From positions 186,001 to 250,000 of the forward strand of contig NZ_JAUTDN010000001.1 of assembly GCF_030646155.1 (NCBI RefSeq): a DNA stretch of 64,000 nucleotides, written 5' to 3'. Origin of the DNA: Conexibacter sp. CPCC 205762 (lineage in GTDB: Bacteria > Actinomycetota > Thermoleophilia > Solirubrobacterales > Solirubrobacteraceae). The notes beneath the pieces were generated by a model. The model made no database searches and was not told the DNA's origin. It saw nothing but the letters and a program-made list of their open reading frames with translations. Positions 44,315-52,655 of the stretch are shown one piece after another (within the stretch, counting starts at the first letter, position 1; every line of letters starts with the position of its first letter). Made by a program: the position numbers and the translations under genes.

Positions 44315-45060
44315 GGCAGCTCGAAGGACGCGCCGGGAGCGAGCGTCTCGACGCGCGTGCCCGGCGCGACCCGCGCGACGGCGGTCGCGAAGTCGCCGGC
44401 CGGCGAGGTCAGCAGGCCGCCGTGGCGGCGGGCGAGGCCATAAGGGAGATAGGTGCCCCAGTGGATCGGGATCGCGACCCGCGGGCGCACGAGCGCGACC
44501 GCGCGCGCCGCGCCGCTCGGGTCGAGGTGGCCGGGGCCGAGTGACGGGCCCCAACCCCAGATCGGCACGAGCGCGACCTCGACGCGACCGCGCAGCTCGC
44601 CCATCCGCTCGTCCAGGTCGGTGTCGCCGGCGAACCAGATCCCCTCGACCAGGTAGCCGAGCGCGTCGAGCTGCGGCGAGCGCGGCCAGCGTCTCGTCGG
44701 GTGCCAGGCGGGGACGACCTCGACCTCGGCCGCGCCGGCGCGCAGCCGCACGCCGCTGCCGACCTCGCGGACCGCGCCGAAGCCGAGCCCGCCGACGAGC
44801 TTGCGGCCGCCGAGCGGCAGCACGACCTCGGTCTCGCGCGCGGCGAGCGTCCGCAGCGAGGGGCGGTCGAGGTGGTCGTGGTGCACGTGCGAGACGAGCA
44901 CCGCGTCGAGCGCCCCGAGCGCGGCGGCGTCCGGCGGCGCCGGCGCGTGCCGCCGCAGATGCGCGACCCGCCCGCGCAGCAGCGGATCGGTCAGCAGCCG
45001 CGCGCCGCTGTCGGTCTCGATCAGGACGGTGGCGTGGCCGAGCCAGGTGATCCGTCGCAC
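44311..45060 (-). CDS. MBL-fold metal-dependent hydrolase (UlaG-like)
   Basis: 249 residues from a GTG. WLGHATVLIE opening, metal site SHVHHDHLD, AGDTD and IHWGTY. This is the L-ascorbate-6-phosphate lactonase/NAPE-PLD-like branch of the metallo-beta-lactamase fold. It overlaps the end of the upstream spermidine-synthase-like gene by 40 nt, so the two are coupled. The substrate is not evident; phosphodiester, lactone or RNA have all been found in the fold. Confidence 0.87.
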   Translation of the reverse strand: MRRITWLGHATVLIETDSGARLLTDPLLRGRVAHLRRHAPAPPDAAALGALDAVLVSHVHHDHLDRPSLRTLAARETEVVLPLGGRKLVGGLGFGAVREVGSGVRLRAGAAEVEVVPAWHPTRRWPRSPQLDALGYLVEGIWFAGDTDLDERMGELRGRVEVALVPIWGWGPSLGPGHLDPSGAARAVALVRPRVAIPIHWGTYLPYGLARRHGGLLTSPAGDFATAVARVAPGTRVETLAPGASFELP

Positions 45061-46058
45061 GCGCCCACTCTCGCAGGCGGCGACGCGGTGCGCAGCGGGT
45101 CGGCCTCTGGGGCGGGCGCGTCGGCGGGCTGCGGCGGGGACGCGGCGCGCAGCGGATGAGCCTCCGGCGCGGGCGCGTCGGCGGGCTGTGCGGGCGGCTC
45201 CGGATCGCGGAACGGCCGCGCGCCGCCGAGCCAGCGCGTCAGCTCCTCGCCGCTGACGGCCAGCTCGGGCACGCCGCCGCGCAGCGCCCGCCGGCCCAGC
45301 TCGGCCAGCGGCAGCAGGCCGGCGGCGGCGCCGAAGACGACGACGTTGCCGCCCTGGCGGCCTCTGATCGTCTTGCGCGTCGCCATCACCGCGGCCTGCT
45401 CGAAGACTTCGGCGGCGGCCGCCGCGACGCCGCGCGCGACCTCCAGCGGCGGCACGTCGATCACGTTCGCGGCGAACGCGCCGCCCGGTCGCAGCGCCCG
45501 CCGCGCGGCGGCGACGAACTCCAGCGTCGTCAGGTGCGACGGCACGTTCGTCCCGTGGAAGGCGTCGAGCACGACGAGGTCGGCGCTGGCCGGGTCGCGC
45601 CGCTCCAGCAGCTCGCGCGCGTCGAGCACGCGCACGCGCAGCCCGCGCTCGCTGCGCAGCCCCAGCTCGGCGCGCGCCAGCTCGACCAGGCCCGGGTCGA
45701 TCTCCGCCACCTCGTTGCGCGCGCCCGGCCGCGTCGCGAGCACGTAGCGCGGCAGCGTGAAGCCGCCGCCGCCGAGATGGACGACGTCAAGCGGCTCGCC
45801 GCGTGGCGCCAGCAGGTCGCAGAGGTCGGCGAAGCGGCGCACGTAGGCGAAGTCGATCGCGGTCGGGTCGCGCAGGTCGACGTGCGAGCAGTCCTCGCCG
45901 TCGAGCCGCAGCAGCCGCCGCCACGGCCGGCCGGCCTCGGGGATCACCTGCGCGAGCGCGAACGGCGTCTGCAGCTCGACCGGCTCGCCGGACCAGCGGC
46001 GGTCGTCGCGCTCGTGACGCGCGCGAGAGCCGGAGCGGGAGCGGGAGCGCGAGGCCAT
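45021..46058 (-). CDS. spermidine-synthase-like methyltransferase-fold protein
   Basis: 345 residues from the ATG at 46058. A basic N-terminus (ASRSRSRSGSRARH) precedes the Rossmann core VVHLGGGGFTLPRYVLATR, the acidic EIDPGLVELAR and VLDAFHG. Actinobacterial relatives are annotated as fused spermidine-synthase-like proteins and often lack the polyamine-specific residues, so polyamine synthesis is uncertain. The C-terminal 60 residues are a Pro/Ala tandem repeat that runs into the MBL gene. The CATCCT 7 nt upstream may be a -10. Confidence 0.78.
   Translation of the reverse strand: MASRSRSRSGSRARHERDDRRWSGEPVELQTPFALAQVIPEAGRPWRRLLRLDGEDCSHVDLRDPTAIDFAYVRRFADLCDLLAPRGEPLDVVHLGGGGFTLPRYVLATRPGARNEVAEIDPGLVELARAELGLRSERGLRVRVLDARELLERRDPASADLVVLDAFHGTNVPSHLTTLEFVAAARRALRPGGAFAANVIDVPPLEVARGVAAAAAEVFEQAAVMATRKTIRGRQGGNVVVFGAAAGLLPLAELGRRALRGGVPELAVSGEELTRWLGGARPFRDPEPPAQPADAPAPEAHPLRAASPPQPADAPAPEADPLRTASPPARVGACDGSPGSATPPS
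45076..45189. repeat. 57-bp tandem duplication at the end of the spermidine-synthase-like gene
   Basis: Two diverged copies with 57-bp period encode QPADAPAPEAHPLRAASPP and a close variant. The unit is a multiple of three, preserving frame. It probably arose by slippage in the disordered tail. Confidence 0.65.
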
Positions 46059-46113
46059 TCCCAACAGGATGCACGACGGCGGCCGATCGGCCGCCGTCGA
46101 CGCGGGCGCCGGA

Positions 46114-46641
46114 TCAGGCGACGGCGGCGGCCGCGGCGACGGCGAGTCTGTCGGCGCGGTCGTTGAGCGCCTTGTGCTCGTGGTCGGAGCCGGTCTCATG
46201 ACCGCGCACCCAGTGCCAGCGGACGTTCTCGTGGCGGGCGATCTCGGCTTCGAGCGCCTGCACGAGGTCCTGGTTCTTGACCGGGTCGCCGCTGGCCGTC
46301 TTCCAGCCCTTGCGCTTCCAGCCGGCGATCCATCTCGTCATCGAGTTCAGCATCAGCTGCGAGTCGGTGACGATGCACACCTTGCTGCCGGCCGGCAGCG
46401 AGCGCATGCCCTCCAGCGCGGCGGTGTACTCCATCCGGTTGTTGGTCGTGGCAGGATCGCCGCCGGAGTACTCCAGCGGCGAGCCGCCGTCGGCGGGGAC
46501 GACGATCGCGGCCCAGCCGCCAGGGCCGGGGTTGCCCTTGCAGGCTCCGTCGGTCCACACGAGCGCCTCGCCGAGCAGCTGCTCGACGGGGGTCTCGACC
46601 GGTTTGCTTCGTCTGGGGCGGCGGCGGGGAGCTGGTGACAT
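46114..46641 (-). CDS. rnhA: ribonuclease HI
   Basis: 175 residues from the ATG at 46641. Catalytic carboxylates are in place: Asp31 (WTDGACKGNPGPGGW), Glu71 (NRMEYTA), Asp93 (VTDSQ) and Asp164 (NDRADRLA), with the basic-protrusion region WIAGWKRKGWK. A 20-residue basic N-terminal tail is extra relative to E. coli RNase HI. It degrades the RNA strand of RNA-DNA hybrids during replication. It ends 55 nt before the spermidine-synthase-like gene. Confidence 0.93.
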   Translation of the reverse strand: MSPAPRRRPRRSKPVETPVEQLLGEALVWTDGACKGNPGPGGWAAIVVPADGGSPLEYSGGDPATTNNRMEYTAALEGMRSLPAGSKVCIVTDSQLMLNSMTRWIAGWKRKGWKTASGDPVKNQDLVQALEAEIARHENVRWHWVRGHETGSDHEHKALNDRADRLAVAAAAAVA

Positions 46642-46723
46642 CGGCGCGGAAGGGTAGCGCGCCGGTCGGTCGGCGCGCCCGGCGGGAACGAGACGGACCC
46701 GCCCGCCCCCGCCGCCGCCGCGA

Positions 46724-47458
46724 TCAGGCGGGGACGAGGTCGCCGCTGCCGCCCGACCAGCTGCCCGGCTGCGTCGAGCCCTGGTCGTCGCTGTCGGATC
46801 TGTCGCTTCTGTCGGCTCTCGGCGCGGGTCTGCCGGCTCTGTCGCCCGGTCTGCCCGGGAAGCCACGGCCGCCCGGGCCGCCCGGCCCGCAGCCCGGCGC
46901 GCCGCGGAAGCCTCTGCCCGCTCTGTCGCCTCTGCCCGGGAAGGCGGGCGGTCTCGGCAGGTCGGCGTTGACGAGCGCGGTGATCCGCTCTCTCAGGTCT
47001 CTGACGAGCTGGTCGCGGCCTCTCTCGCCGAGCCAGCCGTCGGCGACCGCTCTGTCGAGCCGCTCCGTCGCGGCCGTCACGAGCGCGTCGATCAGGCCGT
47101 CGACGTCCTTGCCCTGCGCTCTGGCGACGTCGGCGAGCGATCTGCCGTCTCTCAGCTGCGTCTGCAGCTCGTCCGCGCTGAGGCCGAGGTAGTCGGCGGC
47201 GGTTCTGCCGACGTCACCGAAGCCGCCGAAGCCGAAGCCGCGGCCGCCGTGTCCGGGGCCGCCCGGTCCGCCGGGGCCGCCGGGGCCGAAGCCTCTCGCG
47301 CCGTCCGGCCCGCTCGGCGGCTGCGGCGCGCTGTTGGCGTCCGGTCTCGACGGGGTGGTGCTGCCGTTGTTGCTGGCTGCGACGGCGACGCCGCCGCCGG
47401 TGAGCACGAGCGCGGCTGCCGCGCCGGCGAGCGCACGGCCGGTCAGTCTGCGATTCAC
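46724..47458 (-). CDS. exported Gly/Pro-rich protein with helical core
   Basis: 244 residues from the GTG at 47458, preceded by GGAGGA; an upstream ATG at 47494 has no ribosome site. A signal sequence (RALAGAAAALVLTGGGVAVA) is followed by a Gly/Pro-rich segment, a helical domain (DYLGLSADELQTQLRDGRSL, then VARAQGKDVDGLIDALV) resembling DUF2680-like repeats, then a Gly/Arg-rich and Ser/Asp-rich tail. Arginines in the mature part are often AGA. Function unknown; possibly a cell-surface or stress protein. Confidence 0.72.
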   Translation of the reverse strand: MNRRLTGRALAGAAAALVLTGGGVAVAASNNGSTTPSRPDANSAPQPPSGPDGARGFGPGGPGGPGGPGHGGRGFGFGGFGDVGRTAADYLGLSADELQTQLRDGRSLADVARAQGKDVDGLIDALVTAATERLDRAVADGWLGERGRDQLVRDLRERITALVNADLPRPPAFPGRGDRAGRGFRGAPGCGPGGPGGRGFPGRPGDRAGRPAPRADRSDRSDSDDQGSTQPGSWSGGSGDLVPA

Positions 47459-47562
47459 GGGGGTTGCTCCTCCGGTTGCTTGCTTGCGTTCCATGGCACC
47501 AGCCGGATCTGAGAGCGGCCTAAGAACGCTGAGAGGGTGCTCAGGGATCCCTGGCAGGAGGC

Positions 47563-48480
47563 TCAGGGGACGAGCAGCGGCGCCAGCTCCTCGAGCTGCT
47601 CCAGCTGGCCCTCCAGGGTCGGCGCGAGCGGCTGGATCGCGACGTGGTCGGCGCCCGCCTCACGGTGGGCGCCGAGCTTCGCGACGACCGTCTCGGCGTC
47701 GCCCCAGGCGACGAGCGCGTCGACGAGCCGGTCGCTGCCGCCGTCGGCGAAGTCGCGCTGCGCGAAGCCGAGCGTCTCCAGGTTTCTCGTGTAGTTGGGG
47801 AGCGTCAGGTAGAGCTTCAGGAAGCCGCGCCCGACCTCGCGCGCCAGCTCCGGATCGCTCTCCAGCACGACCGCGTGCTCGGGCGCCAGCAGCGGCGCGG
47901 GGCCGAGCAGCGCGCGCGTGCGGGCGGTGTGCTCGGGGGTGATCAGATACGGGTGCGCGCCGGCGGTGCGATCGCGTGACAGCTCGACCATCTTCGGCCC
48001 GAGCGCGGCGAGCACGACCGGCACGGGCGGGTCGGCCTTCGGGCCGGCGTAGCTGGCGCCCGCCTCCGTCATCCCGTCGAGGTAGGCGGTCATCGCGGCG
48101 AGCGGCTTGGCGTAGTCGTGGCCGCGCATGTTCACCAGCGGCGCGTGGCTGACGCCGAGCCCGAGCAGGAACCGCTCCGGGTAGGCCTCGCCGAGCGCCT
48201 CGGCGGCGTTGACGGTCGCGCGCGCGTCACGCGCCCAGATGTTGGCGATCCCGGTCGCGACCACGAGCCGCTCGGTCGCGCTCAGCAGCAGCCCGGCGTG
48301 CGTGTACGCCTCCTTGCCGACCGGCGTCTCGCCGAACCACAGCGCGCCGTAGCCGAGCCGCTCGATCGTGCGCGCCGCGGCGGCGCCCTCGGCGGCGGAG
48401 ACGGTGGCCAGCGACGACAGCCAGACGCCGGTGGCGCCGATCCGGTCGCGGGCGGTGGGCACAGCACTGGGTTCGCTCAT
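47563..48480 (-). CDS. LLM-class F420-dependent oxidoreductase
   Basis: 305 residues; a TIM-barrel luciferase-like protein opening with GATGVWLSSLATVS and containing LWFGETPVGKEAYTH, ATGIANIWARD and RFLLGLGVSH. This is the actinobacterial F420-dependent branch (TIGR03620-type). It uses F420H2 or F420 for hydride transfer; the substrate is unknown. The promoter with an internal palindrome at 48488-48517 suggests tight regulation. TAGACT sits 7 nt before the start, so the mRNA may be leaderless. Confidence 0.87.
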   Translation of the reverse strand: MSEPSAVPTARDRIGATGVWLSSLATVSAAEGAAAARTIERLGYGALWFGETPVGKEAYTHAGLLLSATERLVVATGIANIWARDARATVNAAEALGEAYPERFLLGLGVSHAPLVNMRGHDYAKPLAAMTAYLDGMTEAGASYAGPKADPPVPVVLAALGPKMVELSRDRTAGAHPYLITPEHTARTRALLGPAPLLAPEHAVVLESDPELAREVGRGFLKLYLTLPNYTRNLETLGFAQRDFADGGSDRLVDALVAWGDAETVVAKLGAHREAGADHVAIQPLAPTLEGQLEQLEELAPLLVP

Positions 48481-48487
48481 GTGACCC

Positions 48488-48517
48488 AGTCTAGTTCGAC
48501 ATACGTCGAAACGTCAA
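48488..48517 (-). promoter_or_regulatory. promoter of the LLM oxidoreductase with palindrome in the spacer
   Basis: -35 TTGACG (48512-48517) and -10 TAGACT (48488-48493) with an 18-bp spacer; the start codon follows 7 nt after the -10. A perfect inverted repeat TTCGAC-N4-GTCGAA (48495-48510) fills the spacer, so a bound repressor would exclude sigma factor. Confidence 0.65.
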
Positions 48518-48531
48518 AGCCCCAACGCAAA

Positions 48532-48552
48532 GCGCCCGCATGGCGCGGGCGC
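48532..48552 (-). terminator. terminator-like hairpin after the DtxR-like gene
   Basis: Perfect 8-bp arms GCGCCCGC (48532-48539) and GCGGGCGC (48545-48552) with a 5-nt loop, followed on the minus strand by TTTGCGTT. It separates the DtxR-like gene from the LLM gene promoter. Confidence 0.55.
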
Positions 48553-48576
48553 AGGGTGCGTCGATGTGACTGCCGT

Positions 48577-49056
48577 CTAGCGCGCGGCGGAGGGGCGGCG
48601 GCCCGCGCTGCTGCGCGGGGTCTGCGTCCTGATGCGATCGCTGACCGCGACCGGGGAGGTGTCGCAGGGGCGCTCGCCGGTCCAGCTCGCGAGCCGCAGG
48701 TGCTGCTCGAGCTTCGGCGAGATCGCCGCCAGCAGGTGGTCGGCCTCGTCGGCGATCTCCTCGGCGGGGATCGTCGTCTGCGTGCGCAGGAAGCGCTCGA
48801 CGACCGAGCGGCGGCGGCGCATCGCGGCCGCCTCGTGGCGGCCGGCGGCGGTCAGCTGCCAGCCGCGCTGGGCGGCTCTCTCGATGTAGCCGTCCCGCGC
48901 GAGGCGACGGAGCATCTCGTGGACGGTCGGCGCTGAAAGGTCCAGCGCACGGGCGACGGCGGCCGCCGCAACGGTGTGACGATCGCCTCCAAGCTGGGCG
49001 ATCGTCTCGAGGTAGCGCGACTCGGCGCGGCTAGGGGACGTCGTCTGCTCCGTCAT
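48577..49056 (-). CDS. DtxR/MntR-like regulator with altered metal site
   Basis: 159 residues. The N-terminal winged helix (SRYLETIAQL, VARALDLSAPTVHEMLRRLA, GYIERA) and dimerisation helices are typical. The metal-binding helix usually reading EACxxEH reads EADHLLA, so the Cys and the Glu-His pair are replaced, and the later CPHGNP-type loop is CDTSP. There is no SH3 domain. It may sense something other than Fe or Mn, or act without metal. The probable operator is TTACGGTCGCCCTAA at 49122-49136. TATCAT lies 8 nt before the start. Confidence 0.8.
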   Translation of the reverse strand: MTEQTTSPSRAESRYLETIAQLGGDRHTVAAAAVARALDLSAPTVHEMLRRLARDGYIERAAQRGWQLTAAGRHEAAAMRRRRSVVERFLRTQTTIPAEEIADEADHLLAAISPKLEQHLRLASWTGERPCDTSPVAVSDRIRTQTPRSSAGRRPSAAR

Positions 49057-49064
49057 GGCCCGGA

Positions 49065-49070
49065 ATGATA
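49065..49070 (-). promoter_or_regulatory. -10 element of the DtxR-like gene
   Basis: TATCAT on the minus strand, 8 nt before the start codon; no Shine-Dalgarno is visible. Confidence 0.4.
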
Positions 49071-49121
49071 ACGCAAGGCGCTAAAGATAGCCAGCCGTTA
49101 AACACAGTCGCGGGGTCGGAA

Positions 49122-49136
49122 TTACGGTCGCCCTAA
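49122..49136. promoter_or_regulatory. candidate operator of the DtxR-like regulator
   Basis: TTACGG-TCG-CCCTAA, an imperfect palindrome with 5 of 6 arm positions matching, similar in form to DtxR/IdeR boxes (TTAGG...CCTAA). It lies upstream of the regulator's promoter in the 95-nt gap, as expected for autoregulation. Confidence 0.45.
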
Positions 49137-49151
49137 CTTCTGCGGAGTCGC

Positions 49152-49901
49152 TCAGGCGAGCCCTGCGCGCGCCCCTTCGATCAGCTCGACGATCGTCGCG
49201 ACGGCGACGTCGATGATCGCGCGGCCCTTGTCGGCGGTCGCGAGCGTCGGGTCGCCGAGCACGGGCGAGTCGGGCGAGAAGGTGTGCCACGGCGTCGGCG
49301 AGACGTCGATGTCGGCCGGGAGCGTCGGGCGGTTGGGTCTCGCCAGCTCGATTCTCACGTGCTCGGGCGCGAGGTGGAGCATGTACGACGTCTCCAGCTC
49401 GCACGCGTGGAAGTAGGAGGGGTGGACCCGCTGCTCCTCCAGCACCGCCCGCGAGATCTCGCCGATCCCCGGGTAGGTCAGCGACAGCACCTTCATGCCG
49501 TGCTCGTCGTGGAGGCGGCGGGCGGCGAGCTTCATCGCGTCGAGGTTGCCCATGTGGCCGTTGACGAAGGCGAGCAGCGGCACGCCCTGCGCGAACAGCG
49601 AGGCGCCGATCTCGTAGAGCGCGTTGACCATCGTCTCCAGCGTCAGCGAGATCGTGCCGGCGTAGGCGCTCGTCGACCAGACCTGGCCGTACGGCAGCGC
49701 CGGCAGCACGACGCTGTCCGCGACGCGCGTGGAGACCTGGCGTGCGACGGCGTCGGCGAGCAGGTTGTCGGTCGACAGCGGCAGGTGCTCGCCGTGGTTC
49801 TCGACCGCGCCGAGCGGCAGCAGCGCGACCGGTCTGCGCGCGAGCAGCTGCTTCACCTCGCCGTCGTTGAGCAGCTCGTAGGAGACGGCCGCGGCGCTCA
49901 C
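49152..49901 (-). CDS. creatininase-family amidohydrolase
   Basis: 249 residues from a GTG overlapping the aldolase stop (GTGA). Metal motif GAVENHGEHLPLSTD, NGHMGN and the ACELETSYM segment define the family. Members open cyclic amides; relatives act in F420/mycofactocin maturation, and I recall some acting on cyclic ketones in inositol breakdown (memory, unchecked). As last gene of a sugar operon it probably hydrolyses a ring intermediate rather than creatinine. Confidence 0.85.
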   Translation of the reverse strand: MSAAAVSYELLNDGEVKQLLARRPVALLPLGAVENHGEHLPLSTDNLLADAVARQVSTRVADSVVLPALPYGQVWSTSAYAGTISLTLETMVNALYEIGASLFAQGVPLLAFVNGHMGNLDAMKLAARRLHDEHGMKVLSLTYPGIGEISRAVLEEQRVHPSYFHACELETSYMLHLAPEHVRIELARPNRPTLPADIDVSPTPWHTFSPDSPVLGDPTLATADKGRAIIDVAVATIVELIEGARAGLA

Positions 49902-50572
49902 GCCGTCACCCCGCCGCGGGCCGCGGCGACGGCGGCGACGAACGCCTTCGAGCGCTCCGTCACCAGCTCCCAGTCGCCGTCGCGCAGCGCGGTGGCCGGG
50001 GCCAGCTCGCCGCCCGCGGCGACGGCGAGCGCGCCGGCCGCGAACCACTCGCCGACATTGGCGGCGCTGACGCCGCCGGTCGGCAGGAACGACAGCTGCG
50101 GGAACGGCGCGCGCAGCGCCTTCAGCAGGGCCGGGCCGCCGAGCGAGCCGGGGAACAGCTTCACGACGTCGACGCCGAGGCGGCGGGCGCGCATCACCTC
50201 GGTCGGCGTCACGGCGCCGGCCATCACGACGCGGCCGGTCGCCCTCATCGCCGTGACCAGCTCGTCGTCGAGGCCGGGCGAGACGAGGTACGCGGCGCCG
50301 GCGTCGGCGGCCTCGGCCGCCTGCGGCGGGTCGAGCAGCGTGCCGGCGCCGAGCACGACCGTGTCGCCATGGCGCGCGCGGATCCCAGCCAGCGCGGCCG
50401 GCACGTCGGGCGTCGAGTAGGTGATCTCGATCCCGCGCACCCCGCCGGCGACGAGCGCGTCGGCAGCGTCGATCGCGGCCTGCGCGGAGGGGGCGCGGAC
50501 GACGGCGAGCACGCCGGCGGCGCGCAGCGCGTCGAGGGTCTGAGCGTGGTCTGCAACGGCAGCGGCGGTCAT
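49898..50572 (-). CDS. KDPG/KHG-type (Eda family) aldolase
   Basis: 224 residues from the ATG at 50572. Family motifs: VLAVVRA, GIEITYST (catalytic Glu), GAGTLLDP, SPGLD, the Schiff-base Lys in VVKLFPGS, and PTGGVS. It cleaves a 2-keto-3-deoxy-(phospho)sugar acid to pyruvate and an aldehyde. ATGA/GTGA overlaps on both sides tie it to the Gfo/Idh and creatininase genes. Whether the substrate is phosphorylated depends on the FGGY kinase step. Confidence 0.88.
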   Translation of the reverse strand: MTAAAVADHAQTLDALRAAGVLAVVRAPSAQAAIDAADALVAGGVRGIEITYSTPDVPAALAGIRARHGDTVVLGAGTLLDPPQAAEAADAGAAYLVSPGLDDELVTAMRATGRVVMAGAVTPTEVMRARRLGVDVVKLFPGSLGGPALLKALRAPFPQLSFLPTGGVSAANVGEWFAAGALAVAAGGELAPATALRDGDWELVTERSKAFVAAVAAARGGVTA

Positions 50573-51708
50573 GCGGAGACGGTCTCCTCGGGGGCGGTGG
50601 TGGCGGGGAGCGCGACGGCGGCGCGGCGCGCGGAAGAGCGGTAGATCGCGTCGAGCACGCGGATCACGTCGCGCGCCTGCAGCAGCGACGCCTGCGACGG
50701 CGCGGCGCCGGAGCGGAGGCGGTCGAGCAGCGCGTCGAGCTGGCGGTCGTAGGCGGGGTCGGGGACGAGCGTCAGCTCGTGGCCGGCGGGGCTCGGCCAG
50801 GTCTGCTCGTGGCGGCCGGCGGCGATCCCGGCGGCGGCCGTGCGCAGCTCCAGCGTCAGCGACGGCGGCACGGGGCGGACCTTCAGCGTGCCGTTGACAC
50901 CCTGGAACTCCAGCCACCAGTTGTGGACCCAGTCGCTCGACTCCCAGGCGGTCACGTCGAGCGTCGCCAGCAGCGTCGGGTAGCGCAGCAGCGCGCCGCC
51001 GACGTCCTCGTACAGCAGGCGGCCGACCGCGGCCGTGTCGTCGGGCAGCGGATCGGCGAACAGGTCGCGCTTGACGACGTCGGAGCGGACGACGGTGCCG
51101 GCCGGCAGCCGCTCGACCATCCCCATCACCTCCGACGGGACGCCGAGCGCGTCGACGATCAGCTGCAGCATGTGGCAGCCCTCGGTGAAGACGACGCCGC
51201 CGAGGTCGCCGGGGACCGACTGCCACAGCTCGTCGCCGCAGCCGATCGGGCAGCCGCAGTTGAAGCGGGCGAGCGTGATCTGGCCCAGCGCGCCGGAGGC
51301 GAGCAGCTCGCGCATCCGCGCGATCGAGGGCGAGTGGTGCAGCTGGTAGGCGATCTCTACCTCGACCTCGTGCTGGGCCAGGCCGCTGACCATCCGCTCC
51401 ATCTCAGCGAGGCCGGACGCGCCCGGCTTCTCCAGCAGCAGTGCCCGCACGTGCGGCGCCGCGGCGAGCGCGAGGTCGGGCAGCTCGGTGTCGAGCGCCT
51501 CGCTCACGAGCAGGTCGGGCTTCAGCGCGAGCAGCTCGTCGAGTGATGCGAAGCGCCGCAGCCCGGTCTCCGACGCGAAGCGCTCCGCGAGCCCGGCATC
51601 GCTTTCGTGAAACCCCAGCAGCTCGACGTCCGCGCGCGCCCGCAGCTGCGCGACGCGCACGAACACGTGCGGGTGGCGGATCCCCGCGACGGCGGCGGTC
51701 AGGCCCAT
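50569..51708 (-). CDS. Gfo/Idh/MocA-family oxidoreductase
   Basis: 379 residues. A Rossmann start that is diverged (AAVAGIRHPHVF rather than GxGxxG) precedes LLLEKPGAS with the catalytic Lys of the EKP motif. The later GGVVFTEGCHMLQLIVDALG corresponds to the DxGxH region with Glu-Gly-Cys-His. Members oxidise sugar or cyclitol hydroxyls with NAD(P). The start overlaps the PTE-like stop by one base (TGATG). Confidence 0.82.
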   Translation of the reverse strand: MGLTAAVAGIRHPHVFVRVAQLRARADVELLGFHESDAGLAERFASETGLRRFASLDELLALKPDLLVSEALDTELPDLALAAAPHVRALLLEKPGASGLAEMERMVSGLAQHEVEVEIAYQLHHSPSIARMRELLASGALGQITLARFNCGCPIGCGDELWQSVPGDLGGVVFTEGCHMLQLIVDALGVPSEVMGMVERLPAGTVVRSDVVKRDLFADPLPDDTAAVGRLLYEDVGGALLRYPTLLATLDVTAWESSDWVHNWWLEFQGVNGTLKVRPVPPSLTLELRTAAAGIAAGRHEQTWPSPAGHELTLVPDPAYDRQLDALLDRLRSGAAPSQASLLQARDVIRVLDAIYRSSARRAAVALPATTAPEETVSA

Positions 51709-52655
51709 CAGTACGGCGCCGTGAAGCTGAAGTAGCGGCGCGGGTTGTGGACCAGCAGCGTCTCCACGACCTCATCCACTCTCGCGTCGGTGTACCCGCG
51801 CTCGCCCAGCTCCGAGCGCAGCCGCGGCACCCACGTCTCCAGCACGAATCTGAGCCCCGGCCCGCGCTCGTAGGCGTACAGGTCGGACTGGCGCGCGAGG
51901 TCGCCGCCGAGCAGCAGCTGCTCCAGGTGGCCGGCCTCGATCAGCGCGATCGTCGCGTCGACGCGGTCAGACTCCGGCCCGTACTTGACCTTCGACAGCT
52001 GGTCGAAGGAGAGGAAGACGCCGGTCGCGGCGACCTGGCGGTGGTACCAGGGGTCGACGTTGCGGGTCAGGTGCGCGACCGCGAGGCGGCGCACGTCGAC
52101 GCCCTCCTCGCGCATGATCTCGACCTGCTCCAGCGCCATCGTGCCGGCCTCGGTGTGCGAGTGCAGCGGCGCGCCGGTGCGGCGGTGGGCGCGGGCGGCG
52201 GCGCGCGCGACCCGCTCCTCGGCTTCGGAGATCGAGTTGTAGCCGGTGCCGAACTTGATCACGCCGCCGCGCACGCCGGTGTCGCCGATCCCCTCGGTCA
52301 CCTCGCGCACCATCAGCTCTTCGTACTGCTCGGTGCTCCAGTCGCCGGCGCGGTCGCGGAACCAGAGGCCCTTGTTGAAGCCGGCGGTGGCGATGATCTG
52401 CACGCCGGTCCGCTCGGCGATCGTCTTCAGCGCGGCGGCGTCGCGGCCGTAGTCCCAGGCGCTCGCCTCGTACATCGAGACGCCGCCGGCGGCACGGAAC
52501 AGCTCCGTCTCGAGGATCGCCTTGTCGAGGTCGAGGATCACGAGGTCGGGATCCTTCTCGGCCATCCACTGCGGCGGGGTCGCGATCAGGTGCTCGTGGG
52601 CGTAGGTGACGCCGAGCTGCTCGGGGGCGATGTCCCCGGTGACGGTGCGGATCAT
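51708..52655 (-). CDS. phosphotriesterase-like lactonase
   Basis: 315 residues with the binuclear metal site of the PTE family: YAHEHL, bridging Lys in VIKFGTG, HSHTEAG, AHLTRN and GGDLAR. Most bacterial PTE homologues in sugar operons are lactonases, some on phospho-furanolactones. With a dehydrogenase and kinase alongside, lactone hydrolysis is the likely role. One-base TGATG overlaps with both neighbours. Confidence 0.86.
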   Translation of the reverse strand: MIRTVTGDIAPEQLGVTYAHEHLIATPPQWMAEKDPDLVILDLDKAILETELFRAAGGVSMYEASAWDYGRDAAALKTIAERTGVQIIATAGFNKGLWFRDRAGDWSTEQYEELMVREVTEGIGDTGVRGGVIKFGTGYNSISEAEERVARAAARAHRRTGAPLHSHTEAGTMALEQVEIMREEGVDVRRLAVAHLTRNVDPWYHRQVAATGVFLSFDQLSKVKYGPESDRVDATIALIEAGHLEQLLLGGDLARQSDLYAYERGPGLRFVLETWVPRLRSELGERGYTDARVDEVVETLLVHNPRRYFSFTAPY

